Shown here: positions 45,242-54,316 of the stretch, one piece after another
Numbering within the stretch: position 1 is the stretch's first letter
Layout: the number at the start of each line of letters is the position of its first letter
NCBI GenBank assembly: GCA_018266615.1
Contig: JAFEAB010000096.1
Location: 1 to 64,000 of the forward strand
DNA length: 64,000 bases
Origin: Bacteroidota bacterium
GTDB lineage: Bacteria > Bacteroidota > Bacteroidia > Chitinophagales > Chitinophagaceae
Direction of reading: 5' to 3'
Made by a program: the position numbers and the translations under genes
The notes under the pieces: generated by a model
The model's input: the letters and a program-made list of their open reading frames with translations, nothing else
What the model was told of the DNA's origin: nothing
Database searches by the model: none

Positions 45242-48200
45242 ATGCAAAAGAAATATACTGAATATCAATCTCTTAATCTTCCCTCAATTGGAGAGGACAT
45301 CCTGAAAAAATGGGATTCCGGTGATGCCTTTGCGAAAAGTATTTCCCTACGGGAAGGCTCCCCTCATTTTGTTTTTTATGAAGGCCCCCCAAGCGCCAAC
45401 GGTATGCCAGGTATCCATCACGTGATTTCACGCACGTTGAAAGACCTGGTTTGCCGGTATAAAACCATGAAAGGCTTTAAGGTAACACGGAAGGGTGGAT
45501 GGGATACACACGGATTACCTATTGAATTAGGCGTGGAGAAAGAATTAGGCATCACAAAGGAAGATATTGGTAAATCAATTTCTGTAGAAGATTACAACAA
45601 GAAATGCCGCGAAGCGGTAATGCGCTTTAAGGATAAATGGGATGAAATAACCCGAAAAATGGGGTATTGGGTAGATCTGGAGCATCCTTATATCACCTTC
45701 ACCAACAATTATATTGAATCGCTATGGTGGTGCCTCAGCCAGTTGTATAACCGCGGTTACCTTTATGAAAGCGTTAGCATCCAACCCTACTCTCCTGCTG
45801 CAGGAACGGGCCTTTCTTCTCATGAACTGAATCAACCCGGAACATACAAGGATGTAAAGGATACCAGTGCGGTTGTAATGTTTAAAGCGATTAAAAATAC
45901 CCTTTCCGCCCCCTTGTTTAAAGCCGCGGGAGAAGAGGATGTATTTTTTATGGCCTGGACAACCACGCCCTGGACGCTCCCTTCCAACCTGGGGCTAACT
46001 GTGGGACCCCAAATTGAATACACCCTGGTTAAAACTTTCAACCCTTATAGCTTTAAAGAAATTAATGTGGTGCTGGCTACCCCCCTGCTCAACAAATATT
46101 TTAAAGCAGAAGCACAGGATTTAAGCTTTCAGGAATATAAACCCGGCGACAAAATAATTCCCTGGAAACGACTTGGAACTTTTAAAGGTTCGCATTTTGA
46201 AGGGATTGAATATGAACAATTACTCCCCTTTGATTCGAATAACCTGCATCAAATTGAAGAAATAAGCCCCGGAGCAAAGCCCTTTAGAATAATATTGGGT
46301 GATTTTGTTACCACGGAAGATGGTACCGGCATTGTTCATACAGCACCTGCCTTTGGTGCCGACGATTTTAAAGTGGGCCATAAAAATAACCTCGGCATCC
46401 TCACGTTGGTTGATAAGCAGGGAAAATTTATTGCGGGTACCGGGGAGTTTAGTGGCCGTTATGTAAAAAACTACAAAGACGACCCGGCCTACCAGGATGT
46501 AAATGTGGACATTTCGGTAAAACTAAAAAAGGAAAATCGGGCATTTAAAATCGAAAAATACGAACACAGTTACCCACATTGCTGGCGCACAGATAAACCC
46601 ATTATTTATTATCCCCTCGATGCCTGGTTTATTCGCACCACGGCTGCCAAAGACCAGATGGTGGAATTGAATAAAAATATTAATTGGAAGCCGGCATCTA
46701 CAGGCTCGGGCCGTTTTGGAAACTGGCTCGAAAATATGGTAGACTGGAACCTAAGCCGGAGTCGCTTTTGGGGAACTCCACTTCCTATATGGCGTTCAGA
46801 AACCGGACAGGAAGAAATTTGTATTGGCTCGATGGAAGAATTGAACAGGGAAATGCGCAAAGCCGCAGAGGTTTTGGGTGGCAATATCAATCAATCCTTT
46901 ATTGCAGAAGGAATTAAAGACCTGCATAAACCCTTTGTGGATGAAATAATCTTGGTAAGCCCATCGGGAAATCCGATGAAAAGGGTACCTGACCTGATTG
47001 ATGTTTGGTTCGACAGCGGTGCCATGCCCTACGCCCAATGGCATTTCCCATTTGAAAATAAAGAAAGGTTTTCTCAAAATTTTCCTGCTGATTTTATTGC
47101 AGAAGGAGTAGATCAAACCCGGGGCTGGTTTTATACCCTTCATGCCCTGGCATCCCTGTTAAAAGATGCTATTGAAGAGGAGTTAAAATCGGCTGGATTA
47201 TGGGAAAATTCTGCCATGAAAAAGGCGGGAAAGGTATCGGGTGTTGCCTATAAAACAGTGGTTAGCAATGGACTGGTTTTAGATAAAGCCGGTAACAAAA
47301 TGAGTAAGCGGATTGGTAATGTAGTTGACCCCTTTGAGACGATTGCCAATTTTGGCCCGGATGCCACCCGTTGGTACCTGATAACCAATGCCTCCCCCTG
47401 GGACAGCCTGAAATTTGATATGGAGGGCATTAAGGAATCGCAACGGAAATTCTTTGGAACCCTCTATAATACCTACCAGTTCTTTGCCCTATACGCCAAT
47501 GTGGATGGATTTACATTCAATGAAAATTATATCCCTTTAAAAGAAAGGCCAGAAATAGACCAATGGATATTAAGCAGTTTGAATAGCCTGGTTAACACGG
47601 TTACAGCTAATTTAGACGACTATGAACCCACCCAGGCCGGGAGAGCCATCGAGGAATTTGTAGATTCGCAACTAAGTAACTGGTATGTCAGGTTATGCCG
47701 TAGGCGATTTTGGAAAGGAGAATACGAACAGGATAAAATTTGTGCGTATCAAACCTTGTACGAATGCCTCGAAACCCTGAGCCTGCTAATTGCACCTATT
47801 GCTCCTTTTTTTGCAGACTGGCTGTTTTTAAACCTGAATGAAATTACGGAAAGGAAGCCCAGTACCTCGGTACATCATAATGATTTTCCAATTTCAGATT
47901 CAACGGCAATTAATTCTCAATTGGAAACACGGATGCAGATTGCACAGGATGCATCTTCCCTTATCCTAAGCCTGCGAAAAAAGGTAAATATCAAAGTTCG
48001 CCAACCCCTTCAAAAAGTATTTATCCCCGCATTAAATAGGGGCATGGCCGATAATATTCGACTGGTTGAGGATATCATTAAAGCCGAAACCAATATTAAG
48101 CAAATCGATGTCCTGGATGCCAACAATGATTTTATCCGTAAAAAAGCAAAGGCCAATTATAAAACCCTGGGTAAAAAGCTGGGGCCTAAAATGAAGGCCG

Positions 48201-48661
48201 TGGCGCAGGCAATAGAACAATTTCAAAATGTAGAAATAGAAGCCGTATTAAGAGGGAATCACCGGCTTAATACGGATGGGGAGGATATTATAATTAACCC
48301 GGAAGATATTGAAGTAGTAACGGATCAGATTCCGGGGTTTGAAATTGCCGGAAAAGGAGGAATAACCGTAGCGTTGGATATTTCTATTTCCGAAGAATTA
48401 CAACAGGAAGGAGATGCCCGGGAATTTGTAAACCGGGTACAAAATATCAGAAAAGAAAGCAATTTTCAACTAACAGACAAGATAGTTGTTAGAGTAAAGG
48501 CAAATGAAAATTTACAGTCGTCTTTGATTCAATTTAAAGACTATATTTGCCGCGAAATTTTGGCAGACTCGCTTGAATTTGTGCCCCTTTTAAATGATGG
48601 TTCCCAAATTGAAGTAAACGATTCACCCTTAACCGTTAACATTCTTAAAAAAACAGATTAG
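45242..48661 (+). CDS. ileS: isoleucine-tRNA ligase
   Basis: A 1139-residue class I synthetase. I choose the ATG at 45242 over the GTG at 45236. The HIGH-equivalent is GPPSANGMPGIHHVISRTLK. The editing domain begins near residue 230 (AWTTTPWTLPSNLG) and has the GTGIVHTAPAFGADDF motif. The KMSKS loop is KAGNKMSKRIGNVVDPFE, followed by the anticodon-binding domain and a long C-terminal extension without the Zn-binding cysteines of E. coli IleRS. The KMSKR-type loop and the missing C-terminal zinc finger place it with the eukaryote-like type; such enzymes are commonly mupirocin-tolerant, which is inference from family only. The next gene follows one base after its stop. Confidence 0.96.
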   Translation: MQKKYTEYQSLNLPSIGEDILKKWDSGDAFAKSISLREGSPHFVFYEGPPSANGMPGIHHVISRTLKDLVCRYKTMKGFKVTRKGGWDTHGLPIELGVEKELGITKEDIGKSISVEDYNKKCREAVMRFKDKWDEITRKMGYWVDLEHPYITFTNNYIESLWWCLSQLYNRGYLYESVSIQPYSPAAGTGLSSHELNQPGTYKDVKDTSAVVMFKAIKNTLSAPLFKAAGEEDVFFMAWTTTPWTLPSNLGLTVGPQIEYTLVKTFNPYSFKEINVVLATPLLNKYFKAEAQDLSFQEYKPGDKIIPWKRLGTFKGSHFEGIEYEQLLPFDSNNLHQIEEISPGAKPFRIILGDFVTTEDGTGIVHTAPAFGADDFKVGHKNNLGILTLVDKQGKFIAGTGEFSGRYVKNYKDDPAYQDVNVDISVKLKKENRAFKIEKYEHSYPHCWRTDKPIIYYPLDAWFIRTTAAKDQMVELNKNINWKPASTGSGRFGNWLENMVDWNLSRSRFWGTPLPIWRSETGQEEICIGSMEELNREMRKAAEVLGGNINQSFIAEGIKDLHKPFVDEIILVSPSGNPMKRVPDLIDVWFDSGAMPYAQWHFPFENKERFSQNFPADFIAEGVDQTRGWFYTLHALASLLKDAIEEELKSAGLWENSAMKKAGKVSGVAYKTVVSNGLVLDKAGNKMSKRIGNVVDPFETIANFGPDATRWYLITNASPWDSLKFDMEGIKESQRKFFGTLYNTYQFFALYANVDGFTFNENYIPLKERPEIDQWILSSLNSLVNTVTANLDDYEPTQAGRAIEEFVDSQLSNWYVRLCRRRFWKGEYEQDKICAYQTLYECLETLSLLIAPIAPFFADWLFLNLNEITERKPSTSVHHNDFPISDSTAINSQLETRMQIAQDASSLILSLRKKVNIKVRQPLQKVFIPALNRGMADNIRLVEDIIKAETNIKQIDVLDANNDFIRKKAKANYKTLGKKLGPKMKAVAQAIEQFQNVEIEAVLRGNHRLNTDGEDIIINPEDIEVVTDQIPGFEIAGKGGITVALDISISEELQQEGDAREFVNRVQNIRKESNFQLTDKIVVRVKANENLQSSLIQFKDYICREILADSLEFVPLLNDGSQIEVNDSPLTVNILKKTD

Positions 48662-48662
48662 T

Positions 48663-49622
48663 ATGGCAGTTCACAAAAAAACGGCAAAACCCGCTGCAAA
48701 AAAAGTGGCTACCAAGAAGCCTGCGGCCCCCGCAAAAAAAGCGACAAAACCTGCTGCTAAGCCTGCGAAACCTGTTGCCAAAGCATCCGCAAAATCAGCG
48801 GCAAAACCTGCAGCTAAAATTGTAGCATCGAAACCTGTCTCAAAAAAGGCAACAGCTAAAGCACCGGCAAAAAAAGTGGTAGCCGCAAAAGTTGCTCCTA
48901 AAAAAGCAGCCCCAAAACCTGTAGTTGCCCATAAACAGACTCCCGTTAAGGCAAAAACGCATCCCGTTAAGGAAGTTAAAAAAACAGGACCTGCTAAACC
49001 CGCTGCCCCTGTAGCAAAGCCAGTGGCTGAACACAAGCCCGCTTCCAAAAAAGTAGAAACGAAGCCCCTTGTTGCGGCAAAACCTGCTATTCCAAAAATT
49101 CCAAGGGCTTCTATCAGTACAAAAGATATCAAAGTGCCGCCGGCAAAACCAGTGGCCCTGCCAAAAATTAATACTAAAACCGCCCGCAAATACCATCCCG
49201 AATTCACCAAATCCGTTTTAGACCAGCCTAAACATGATTTAGGGGCTCCTATAGTGAGATACAGTGATGCCGACCTGAAAGAATTTAAGGAATTGATCAT
49301 GCGAAAACTGGAAGCCGCTAAAAAAGAATTAACCTATTTACAGGGGTTGATTACCCGCAAAGATGAATTGGGCGGAGATGAAAGCGAAAACAGGTACATG
49401 ACCATGGAAGACGGCAGCCTCAGTATGGAACGGGAACAACTCAGCCAGATGGCCAGCCGCCAGATCACCTTTATAGATCATTTGGAAAAGGCCCTCATGA
49501 GGATTGAAAATAAAACCTACGGTATCTGCCGGGTAACTGGTAAACTTATCGATAAGGCCAGGCTCCGTGCCGTTCCCCATGCCACCCTTAGCATTGAAGC
49601 AAAAATGGGTATTGTAAAATAG
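48663..49622 (+). CDS. DksA/TraR-like protein with a histone-H1-like Lys/Ala/Pro-rich N-terminal tail
   Basis: A 319-residue two-part protein. Residues about 1-150 are a low-complexity basic tail of Lys/Ala/Pro repeats (KPAAKKVATKKPAAPAKKAT and similar), like histone H1 or Hc1 tails. The C-terminal about 120 residues are a DksA/TraR-type coiled coil (SDADLKEFKELIMRKLEAAK to ALMRIENKTYGICRVTGKLI). The C4 zinc finger of classical DksA is reduced: only one cysteine remains (GICRVTGKLIDKARLRAVPH). The gene begins one base after ileS, so co-transcription is certain as far as sequence can show. A role in binding DNA or RNA polymerase is plausible but untested. A strong hairpin terminator follows. 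Confidence 0.88.
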   Translation: MAVHKKTAKPAAKKVATKKPAAPAKKATKPAAKPAKPVAKASAKSAAKPAAKIVASKPVSKKATAKAPAKKVVAAKVAPKKAAPKPVVAHKQTPVKAKTHPVKEVKKTGPAKPAAPVAKPVAEHKPASKKVETKPLVAAKPAIPKIPRASISTKDIKVPPAKPVALPKINTKTARKYHPEFTKSVLDQPKHDLGAPIVRYSDADLKEFKELIMRKLEAAKKELTYLQGLITRKDELGGDESENRYMTMEDGSLSMEREQLSQMASRQITFIDHLEKALMRIENKTYGICRVTGKLIDKARLRAVPHATLSIEAKMGIVK

Positions 49623-49641
49623 ATTTTCCCATCTTCTTATA

Positions 49642-49674
49642 TATAAAGGCAGCCGAGAAATGGCTGCCTTTATA
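49642..49674 (+). terminator. bidirectional hairpin terminator after the DksA-like gene
   Basis: TATAAAGGCAGCC (49642-49654) and GGCTGCCTTTATA (49662-49674) form a perfect 13-bp stem with a 7-nt loop. The T-rich right arm provides the tail; the symmetry means it could work in both directions. It lies 20 bp after the stop. Confidence 0.8.
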
Positions 49675-49994
49675 CTTTCCTATACTCCCGCCTGATTCTT
49701 AGCTTTTTCTTACCAGTTATACTTTAACCCCGATTAGTTAAGCATTCACAGCAGGTGTCTCTTCAGATTTGAATAATATATATATTTATACTGCCTAAGG
49801 CAAGCAAAATAATACCCTAATCAAACCAACCATCTCCCCACCTTCACCTTATAAAATGAAAAGGTTATGATATCTGTCATTAAAAAAATATTCTTCGGTA
49901 AGAATTAATAAAATTGGCTAATATTAGATTGTAACCAAAATCAAATTGAAAAGCCAGGCATCAAAATTATTTTCAAACCAAAACAACTGCAACA
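49675..49994 (+). other. 320-bp AT-rich intergenic region
   Basis: Nothing that codes or folds convincingly was found between the terminator and the TM2 gene. There is a short GCCTAAGGC palindrome near 49794 and a run of AT. The promoter of the TM2 set should be here, but no clean consensus was found. Confidence 0.5.
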
Positions 49995-50333
49995 ATGGAT
50001 GCACAAAAAGTTGACCTGTTTATCATGACCAACAGTAAATTCTTTGAGAGCCACCAGGTAGGGTTAATCAGAGATAAACTGCTCCAGGCCGATGAATCAA
50101 AGTGGGGATACCTGCAAACTCTTCAATTTAAAGACCCCACTACCAGCCTCATAGTTTCTTTGTTGGGAGGTAGTTTAGGCATTGATAGATTCCTGATTGG
50201 AGATACCGGAATGGGCGTTGGGAAATTGCTAACCTGCGGTGGATTTGGTATCTGGACAATTATCGACTGGTTCTTAATTATGGGAGTAACCCGCGAAAAG
50301 AATATCGTAAAATTACAACAGGTACTCTATTAA
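49995..50333 (+). CDS. TM2 domain-containing membrane protein
   Basis: A 112-residue protein. After a 45-residue N-terminal cytoplasmic part comes a TM2 domain: two membrane helices around a short loop (TSLIVSLLGGSLGIDRFLIG, then LTCGGFGIWTIIDWFLIMG) with the family's G-D-RF-G and IDW marks. TM2 proteins have no agreed function. It is the first of four closely spaced genes of small membrane proteins plus a peptidase, one base before the DUF2752 start. Confidence 0.88.
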   Translation: MDAQKVDLFIMTNSKFFESHQVGLIRDKLLQADESKWGYLQTLQFKDPTTSLIVSLLGGSLGIDRFLIGDTGMGVGKLLTCGGFGIWTIIDWFLIMGVTREKNIVKLQQVLY

Positions 50334-50334
50334 C

Positions 50335-50748
50335 ATGATCACCAAAAACAGGTTGTATATATGGATATTGCTTGCCTGTTCGGCAGGATATGCCTGGCTT
50401 TTCTGGGTAGGTGAGCATCTTCGTTCCGGAACTAAAACATTTGACGTTTGCCTTATAAAGCATGCCTTACATATTCCATGTCCTTCCTGTGGCGCTTCCC
50501 GCTCGGCCTTATCCTTTCTGCACGGCGATTTTTTCAATGCCCTGTATTTAAATCCATTGGGAATTATTATCGGTTTCATTTTAATAATTACCCCCTTCTG
50601 GGTTGCAATGGACTACATGTTCCGAAAGGAAACTTTCTTAAATTTTTATTTAAAATCGGAGCATTTTATTAAACGGCCGTCAATCGCTATTATCCTTACT
50701 CTTTTGGTACTTTCAAACTGGGTGTGGAATTATACAAAAGGATTATGA
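50335..50748 (+). CDS. DUF2752 domain-containing membrane protein
   Basis: A 137-residue membrane protein. The DUF2752 motif is in HIPCPSCGASRSALSFLHGD (CPxCGxTR-like, here CPSCGASRS), followed by NALYLNPLGIIIGFILIITP. Membrane helices are about residues 6-22, 78-98 and 118-133. The family is widespread and of unknown function. It starts one base after the TM2 gene and overlaps the next gene by four bases (ATGA at 50745). Confidence 0.88.
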   Translation: MITKNRLYIWILLACSAGYAWLFWVGEHLRSGTKTFDVCLIKHALHIPCPSCGASRSALSFLHGDFFNALYLNPLGIIIGFILIITPFWVAMDYMFRKETFLNFYLKSEHFIKRPSIAIILTLLVLSNWVWNYTKGL

Positions 50749-51176
50749 TTCAGGTTTCAAAGTTCACATACGAACCGGGTGAGCACGAAGCCGAAAAGGC
50801 ATCCAACAGCTATTTAATGTCCTTAATTGCAGTAGTGGCCGGCCTGCCATTGCCCATCATTAATTTAATTGCTACATTTTTCTTCTACATCGGCAACCGA
50901 AAGGGCACCTATTTTGTACGCTGGCACTGTACCCAGGCCCTGCTTTCCCAGTTCTCGCTATTGTTTATCAACAGTTATGGATTCTGGTGGACGATCTCCA
51001 TCCTATTCACTTCAGAAACCATCAGTAGTAAATATATAGCGTATATGCTAACCATTATCCTGTTCAATCTGTCTGAGTTTATTGCCACAATTTATACTGC
51101 GATCCAAACCAGAAAAGGAAAGCACGTGGTATGGTGGTTTTATGGAAGCCTAACCAATTTAATTTGCCGGCCATGA
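50745..51176 (+). CDS. DUF4870-like membrane protein
   Basis: I start this 143-residue protein at the ATG at 50745 (IQVSKFTYEPGEHEAEKASN), overlapping the DUF2752 stop as ATGA. An upstream in-frame GTG/ATG at 50724 is less likely. Four hydrophobic segments (SLIAVVAGLPLPIINLIATF; FSLLFINSYGFWWTISILF; YIAYMLTIILFNLSEFIATI) and the RWHCTQALLSQF segment fit a DUF4870/TIC20-like membrane protein. Its stop overlaps the next start as ATGA, implying translational coupling. Confidence 0.7.
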   Translation: MIQVSKFTYEPGEHEAEKASNSYLMSLIAVVAGLPLPIINLIATFFFYIGNRKGTYFVRWHCTQALLSQFSLLFINSYGFWWTISILFTSETISSKYIAYMLTIILFNLSEFIATIYTAIQTRKGKHVVWWFYGSLTNLICRP

Positions 51177-51970
51177 AAAGGATAATTTTCCAGGCTTTAC
51201 TACTCATAGCCCTGTTCTTTTGTACCTGGTTCCTGTTGCAACAAAACGATTGGATGAAAACTTTTAAGGTTGAAGAAACATCCAACAAACTGGAACAAAA
51301 ACTGGGAGACCTCTTTTGGGATATTATTAAAAAATCAAAAAAAGAAAATACCAATCCATTTCTGGTAAAATCAATTGACAGTATGGTATCCAAAATTTGC
51401 AAAGCCAACCAGATCGACCGGTCGCAGATTAAGGTACATGTACTTGAATCCGATGATATCAATGCCTTTGCCCTCCCCAATGGCCACCTTGTAATTAACA
51501 GCGGTCTAATTGTAGCCACCCAAAACCAGGAAGCGCTTTGTGGGGTAATTGGGCACGAAATTGCCCATATTGAGTTAAGCCATATCATGAAGAAACTAAT
51601 TAAGGAAATCGGGCTTTCTGCCTTAATAACAATTTCAACCAGCGGAGGCGATTCGGAGATAATAAAAGAAGTGTTGAAAAAATTAACTGCATCCGCTTAC
51701 GACAGGACACTCGAAAAGGAGGCCGACCTGAAAGCGGTGGAATACCTGAAAAATGCGGATATCAGTGCAGAGCCCTTTGCCAATTTCTTATACGAAATAG
51801 CCCTCAGGCAGGGCGATGAACCCAAGTATCTTACCTGGATCAATACCCACCCTGATACAAAAGAACGCGCAGCATATATTATTGAAAAAAGTAAAGAATA
51901 CCGGGTAATAAATAAGCCGGTTCTCACTCCACCATCCTGGAAAAAACTAAAAGCAATCCTTCAGGAATAA
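51173..51970 (+). CDS. M48-family metallopeptidase
   Basis: I start at the ATG at 51173 (overlapping the previous stop), not 51131, because this gives an N-terminal membrane anchor (MKRIIFQALLLIALFFCTWF). The 265-residue protein has the zinc motif HEIAH (H128, H132) and the third ligand Glu near E183 in LEKEADLKAVEYL. The NAFALPNGHLVINSGLI segment is typical of M48 (HtpX/Ste24/BepA-like) peptidases. There is no TPR region as in BepA. It is probably anchored in the inner membrane, facing the periplasm. As the last gene of a coupled set with TM2, DUF2752 and DUF4870, it may work in membrane protein quality control; this is inference. Confidence 0.92.
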   Translation: MKRIIFQALLLIALFFCTWFLLQQNDWMKTFKVEETSNKLEQKLGDLFWDIIKKSKKENTNPFLVKSIDSMVSKICKANQIDRSQIKVHVLESDDINAFALPNGHLVINSGLIVATQNQEALCGVIGHEIAHIELSHIMKKLIKEIGLSALITISTSGGDSEIIKEVLKKLTASAYDRTLEKEADLKAVEYLKNADISAEPFANFLYEIALRQGDEPKYLTWINTHPDTKERAAYIIEKSKEYRVINKPVLTPPSWKKLKAILQE

Positions 51971-52031
51971 AAGAATCTGCAACCCGGGTTACAAGCTTTG
52001 CTTGCCAATCTCGTTTAACTCAAAGGAATAC

Positions 52032-53867
52032 CTATTTCACCTCCTGCATATCCACCAAACGTTTATAAAAACCATTCAGGGCAATTAACGATTCGTGGGT
52101 ACCTCTTTCTACAATCTCCCCTTTTTGCAGCACGATAATTTCATCGGCATGGCGGATGGTACTGAGCCGGTGGGCAATTACAATGGAAGTGCGGTTGGTC
52201 ATCAGGTTATTAATGGCATCCTGCACCAGCCTTTCACTTTCGGTATCCAGCGAAGAAGTAGCTTCATCTAAAATAAGGATAGGCGGGTTTTTTAAAACCG
52301 CGCGCGCAATGGTTAGGCGTTGCCGCTCGCCTCCACTTAACTTTAATCCTCTTTCACCGATATTCGTATCGTAACCCATCTCTTTTCCTTCAATAAATCC
52401 GGCGGCATTAGCAATACGGGCCGCCTGCTTCACTTCCTCAATGGAAGCGCCTGGTTTAGCCAGTAATATATTATGGGCAATGGAATCGTTAAACAAGACC
52501 GGCTCCTGGGTAACAATACCCATTTGGTTTCTGACAGATTGCAAAGAATAATCACGGATATTGATGCCATCAATCAGCAACTCGCCGGTTCCTGCATCAA
52601 TAAAACGGGGTACCAAATCAACAAGGGTGCTTTTGCCCGCCCCACTGCTTCCCACCAGGGCAATGGTTTTACCTTTTTCTACCTTAAGGTTTATATTTTT
52701 TAGAATTATTTTATCGCCATAAGAAAAGCCCACATTTTTAAATTCGATGGCGTTGGAAAAGGATTGAAGTTCGATCGGGTTTTTCGCTTCCTTAATATCT
52801 ACGGTTTCATTAATCAGGGTTTCAATCCGTTCGATGCTGGCAGCCCCTTTTTGAATATTATAGGAGGCATTACTCAGGGATTTTAAGGGCTGAATGAGTT
52901 GAGTAAATATGGCAATGTATGCCAGGAAATCTCCTGCATTTAAAGAAAAGCCCGGATCATTGCTCAACACCAGCCTGCCACCATACCAGAGTACACAAAG
53001 TACAGCGGTAATACCCAACGCTTCTGAAACAGGTGAGGCAAGATCACGCCTCCGATTGGCCCTGTTCTTTAATATGAACATCTGCTCATTCTCCTCTTCA
53101 AATTTTTTCTGAATACGTTTCTCTGCATTGAATGCTTTGATAATTCGCATTCCGCCAATGGTTTCTTCGATAGTGGAAAATAGCAACCCAAACTGCTGCA
53201 ACACCTGCCGGTTTTCCTTTTTCAGCGACCGGCCAATCCGGCCCAGGATAAAACCTGCAATGGGAAGAAAAATAACCAGAAACAAAGTAAGCTGTGGGCT
53301 GAGGATAACCATGTACAAGAAAAACAACAGAATGGTAATGGGCTCACGGAATACCGATTCGAGTACACTTACGGTAGAACCTTCCACATCGGCCAGGTCG
53401 TTCGATAAGCGACTCATAATATCTCCCTTTCGCTGTTCCGTAAAATATCCAACGGGCAATTGCAACACCTTCCCGTACATGTGGCTGCGCATATCATTTA
53501 AAATCCGGTTGCGGATAGGATTTAAAAAATACATCGCCATATAGGCGCAAAAGTTTTTCAGCAAGATGGCCCCCAACACCACCAGGCAAATCACCAGCAG
53601 CGCTTTTACACTTCCTCCCGGCTGGTTGATAAGTCCATACATCCATTCCTTAAAATAATTCACCGGATTGGCTTTTGCAAAAAAAGAACCTCCGCCTGCA
53701 ACCGATTTAAATGCATCGCCCTGTTTAAAAATGAGCATCAGAAAAGGGCTTAGCAAGCCCAGGGAAACCAGACCAAAAATGGCGGAAAGGATATTAAACG
53801 TAAAATAACTAACTACCAGCCCGGGATAATTCCGGATATACCTGAAAACGGAAAGCAGACTCTTCAT
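52032..53867 (-). CDS. ABC transporter, fused permease and ATPase (MsbA-like)
   Basis: A 611-residue half-transporter. The first 330 residues form an ABC exporter membrane domain with six helices. The nucleotide-binding domain has Walker A GSSGAGKSTLVDLVPRFI (near residue 400), signature LSGGERQRLTIARAVLKN, Walker B PILILDEATSSLD and the H-loop IVIAHRLSTIRHADE. The type matches lipid or lipopolysaccharide flippases (MsbA) rather than peptide exporters, and it works as a homodimer. It is alone on its strand, facing rbfA divergently at 53930. The substrate cannot be read from sequence alone. Confidence 0.92.
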   Translation of the reverse strand: MKSLLSVFRYIRNYPGLVVSYFTFNILSAIFGLVSLGLLSPFLMLIFKQGDAFKSVAGGGSFFAKANPVNYFKEWMYGLINQPGGSVKALLVICLVVLGAILLKNFCAYMAMYFLNPIRNRILNDMRSHMYGKVLQLPVGYFTEQRKGDIMSRLSNDLADVEGSTVSVLESVFREPITILLFFLYMVILSPQLTLFLVIFLPIAGFILGRIGRSLKKENRQVLQQFGLLFSTIEETIGGMRIIKAFNAEKRIQKKFEEENEQMFILKNRANRRRDLASPVSEALGITAVLCVLWYGGRLVLSNDPGFSLNAGDFLAYIAIFTQLIQPLKSLSNASYNIQKGAASIERIETLINETVDIKEAKNPIELQSFSNAIEFKNVGFSYGDKIILKNINLKVEKGKTIALVGSSGAGKSTLVDLVPRFIDAGTGELLIDGINIRDYSLQSVRNQMGIVTQEPVLFNDSIAHNILLAKPGASIEEVKQAARIANAAGFIEGKEMGYDTNIGERGLKLSGGERQRLTIARAVLKNPPILILDEATSSLDTESERLVQDAINNLMTNRTSIVIAHRLSTIRHADEIIVLQKGEIVERGTHESLIALNGFYKRLVDMQEVK

Positions 53868-53929
53868 GTGTATTAAATACCTGAGAAACCTGCAAAGTAA
53901 GTACTTTTACAAGGATTAACCGGAAAGAT

Positions 53930-54316
53930 ATGAATGAAGGAAAACGGCAAAAACAGGTGGCCTCGGTATTGGAAAAAGAATTAAATGATATTTTTCAAAA
54001 ACTCGGCCTGGCCATGATCCATGGAACCCTGGTTTCTATTGCGGCAGTAAAAATCACTCCCGACCTTTACGAAGCAAGGGTGTACCTAAGCTGTTTTAAA
54101 GGAGACAACCCCACAGAAATTCTAAAAAAGGTGGAAGACCGCGCATGGGAAATTAAGAAAGAACTAACGGCACGGGTTAGGCACCAGTTGCGCTCTATGC
54201 CCATCTTGAAATTCTTTATTGATGACAGCCTGGAATATGTTGACAAAATGGAACAATTGTTTAAAGACATCAAAAAACAAGACGAAGACATTCAACATAA
54301 CTCCCAGACCTCATGA
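53930..54316 (+). CDS. rbfA: ribosome-binding factor A
   Basis: A 128-residue KH-like protein for late maturation of the 30S subunit (16S rRNA 5' end processing). The N-terminus EGKRQKQVASVLEKELNDIF and the middle AAVKITPDLYEARVYLSCFK, RHQLRSMPILKFFIDDSLEY segments are characteristic. Its last codons overlap the following permease gene by four bases (ATGA at 54313), so these genes are translationally coupled although functionally unrelated. The arrangement (rbfA followed by a LolC/E-like permease) is one I have seen in Bacteroidota. Confidence 0.95.
   Translation: MNEGKRQKQVASVLEKELNDIFQKLGLAMIHGTLVSIAAVKITPDLYEARVYLSCFKGDNPTEILKKVEDRAWEIKKELTARVRHQLRSMPILKFFIDDSLEYVDKMEQLFKDIKKQDEDIQHNSQTS

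Noticed and set aside
48671..49300. 209-codon leftward frame rich in Ala/Phe/Gly
   Set aside because: It is the reverse complement of the Lys/Ala/Pro-rich tail; the low-complexity composition explains the lack of stops.
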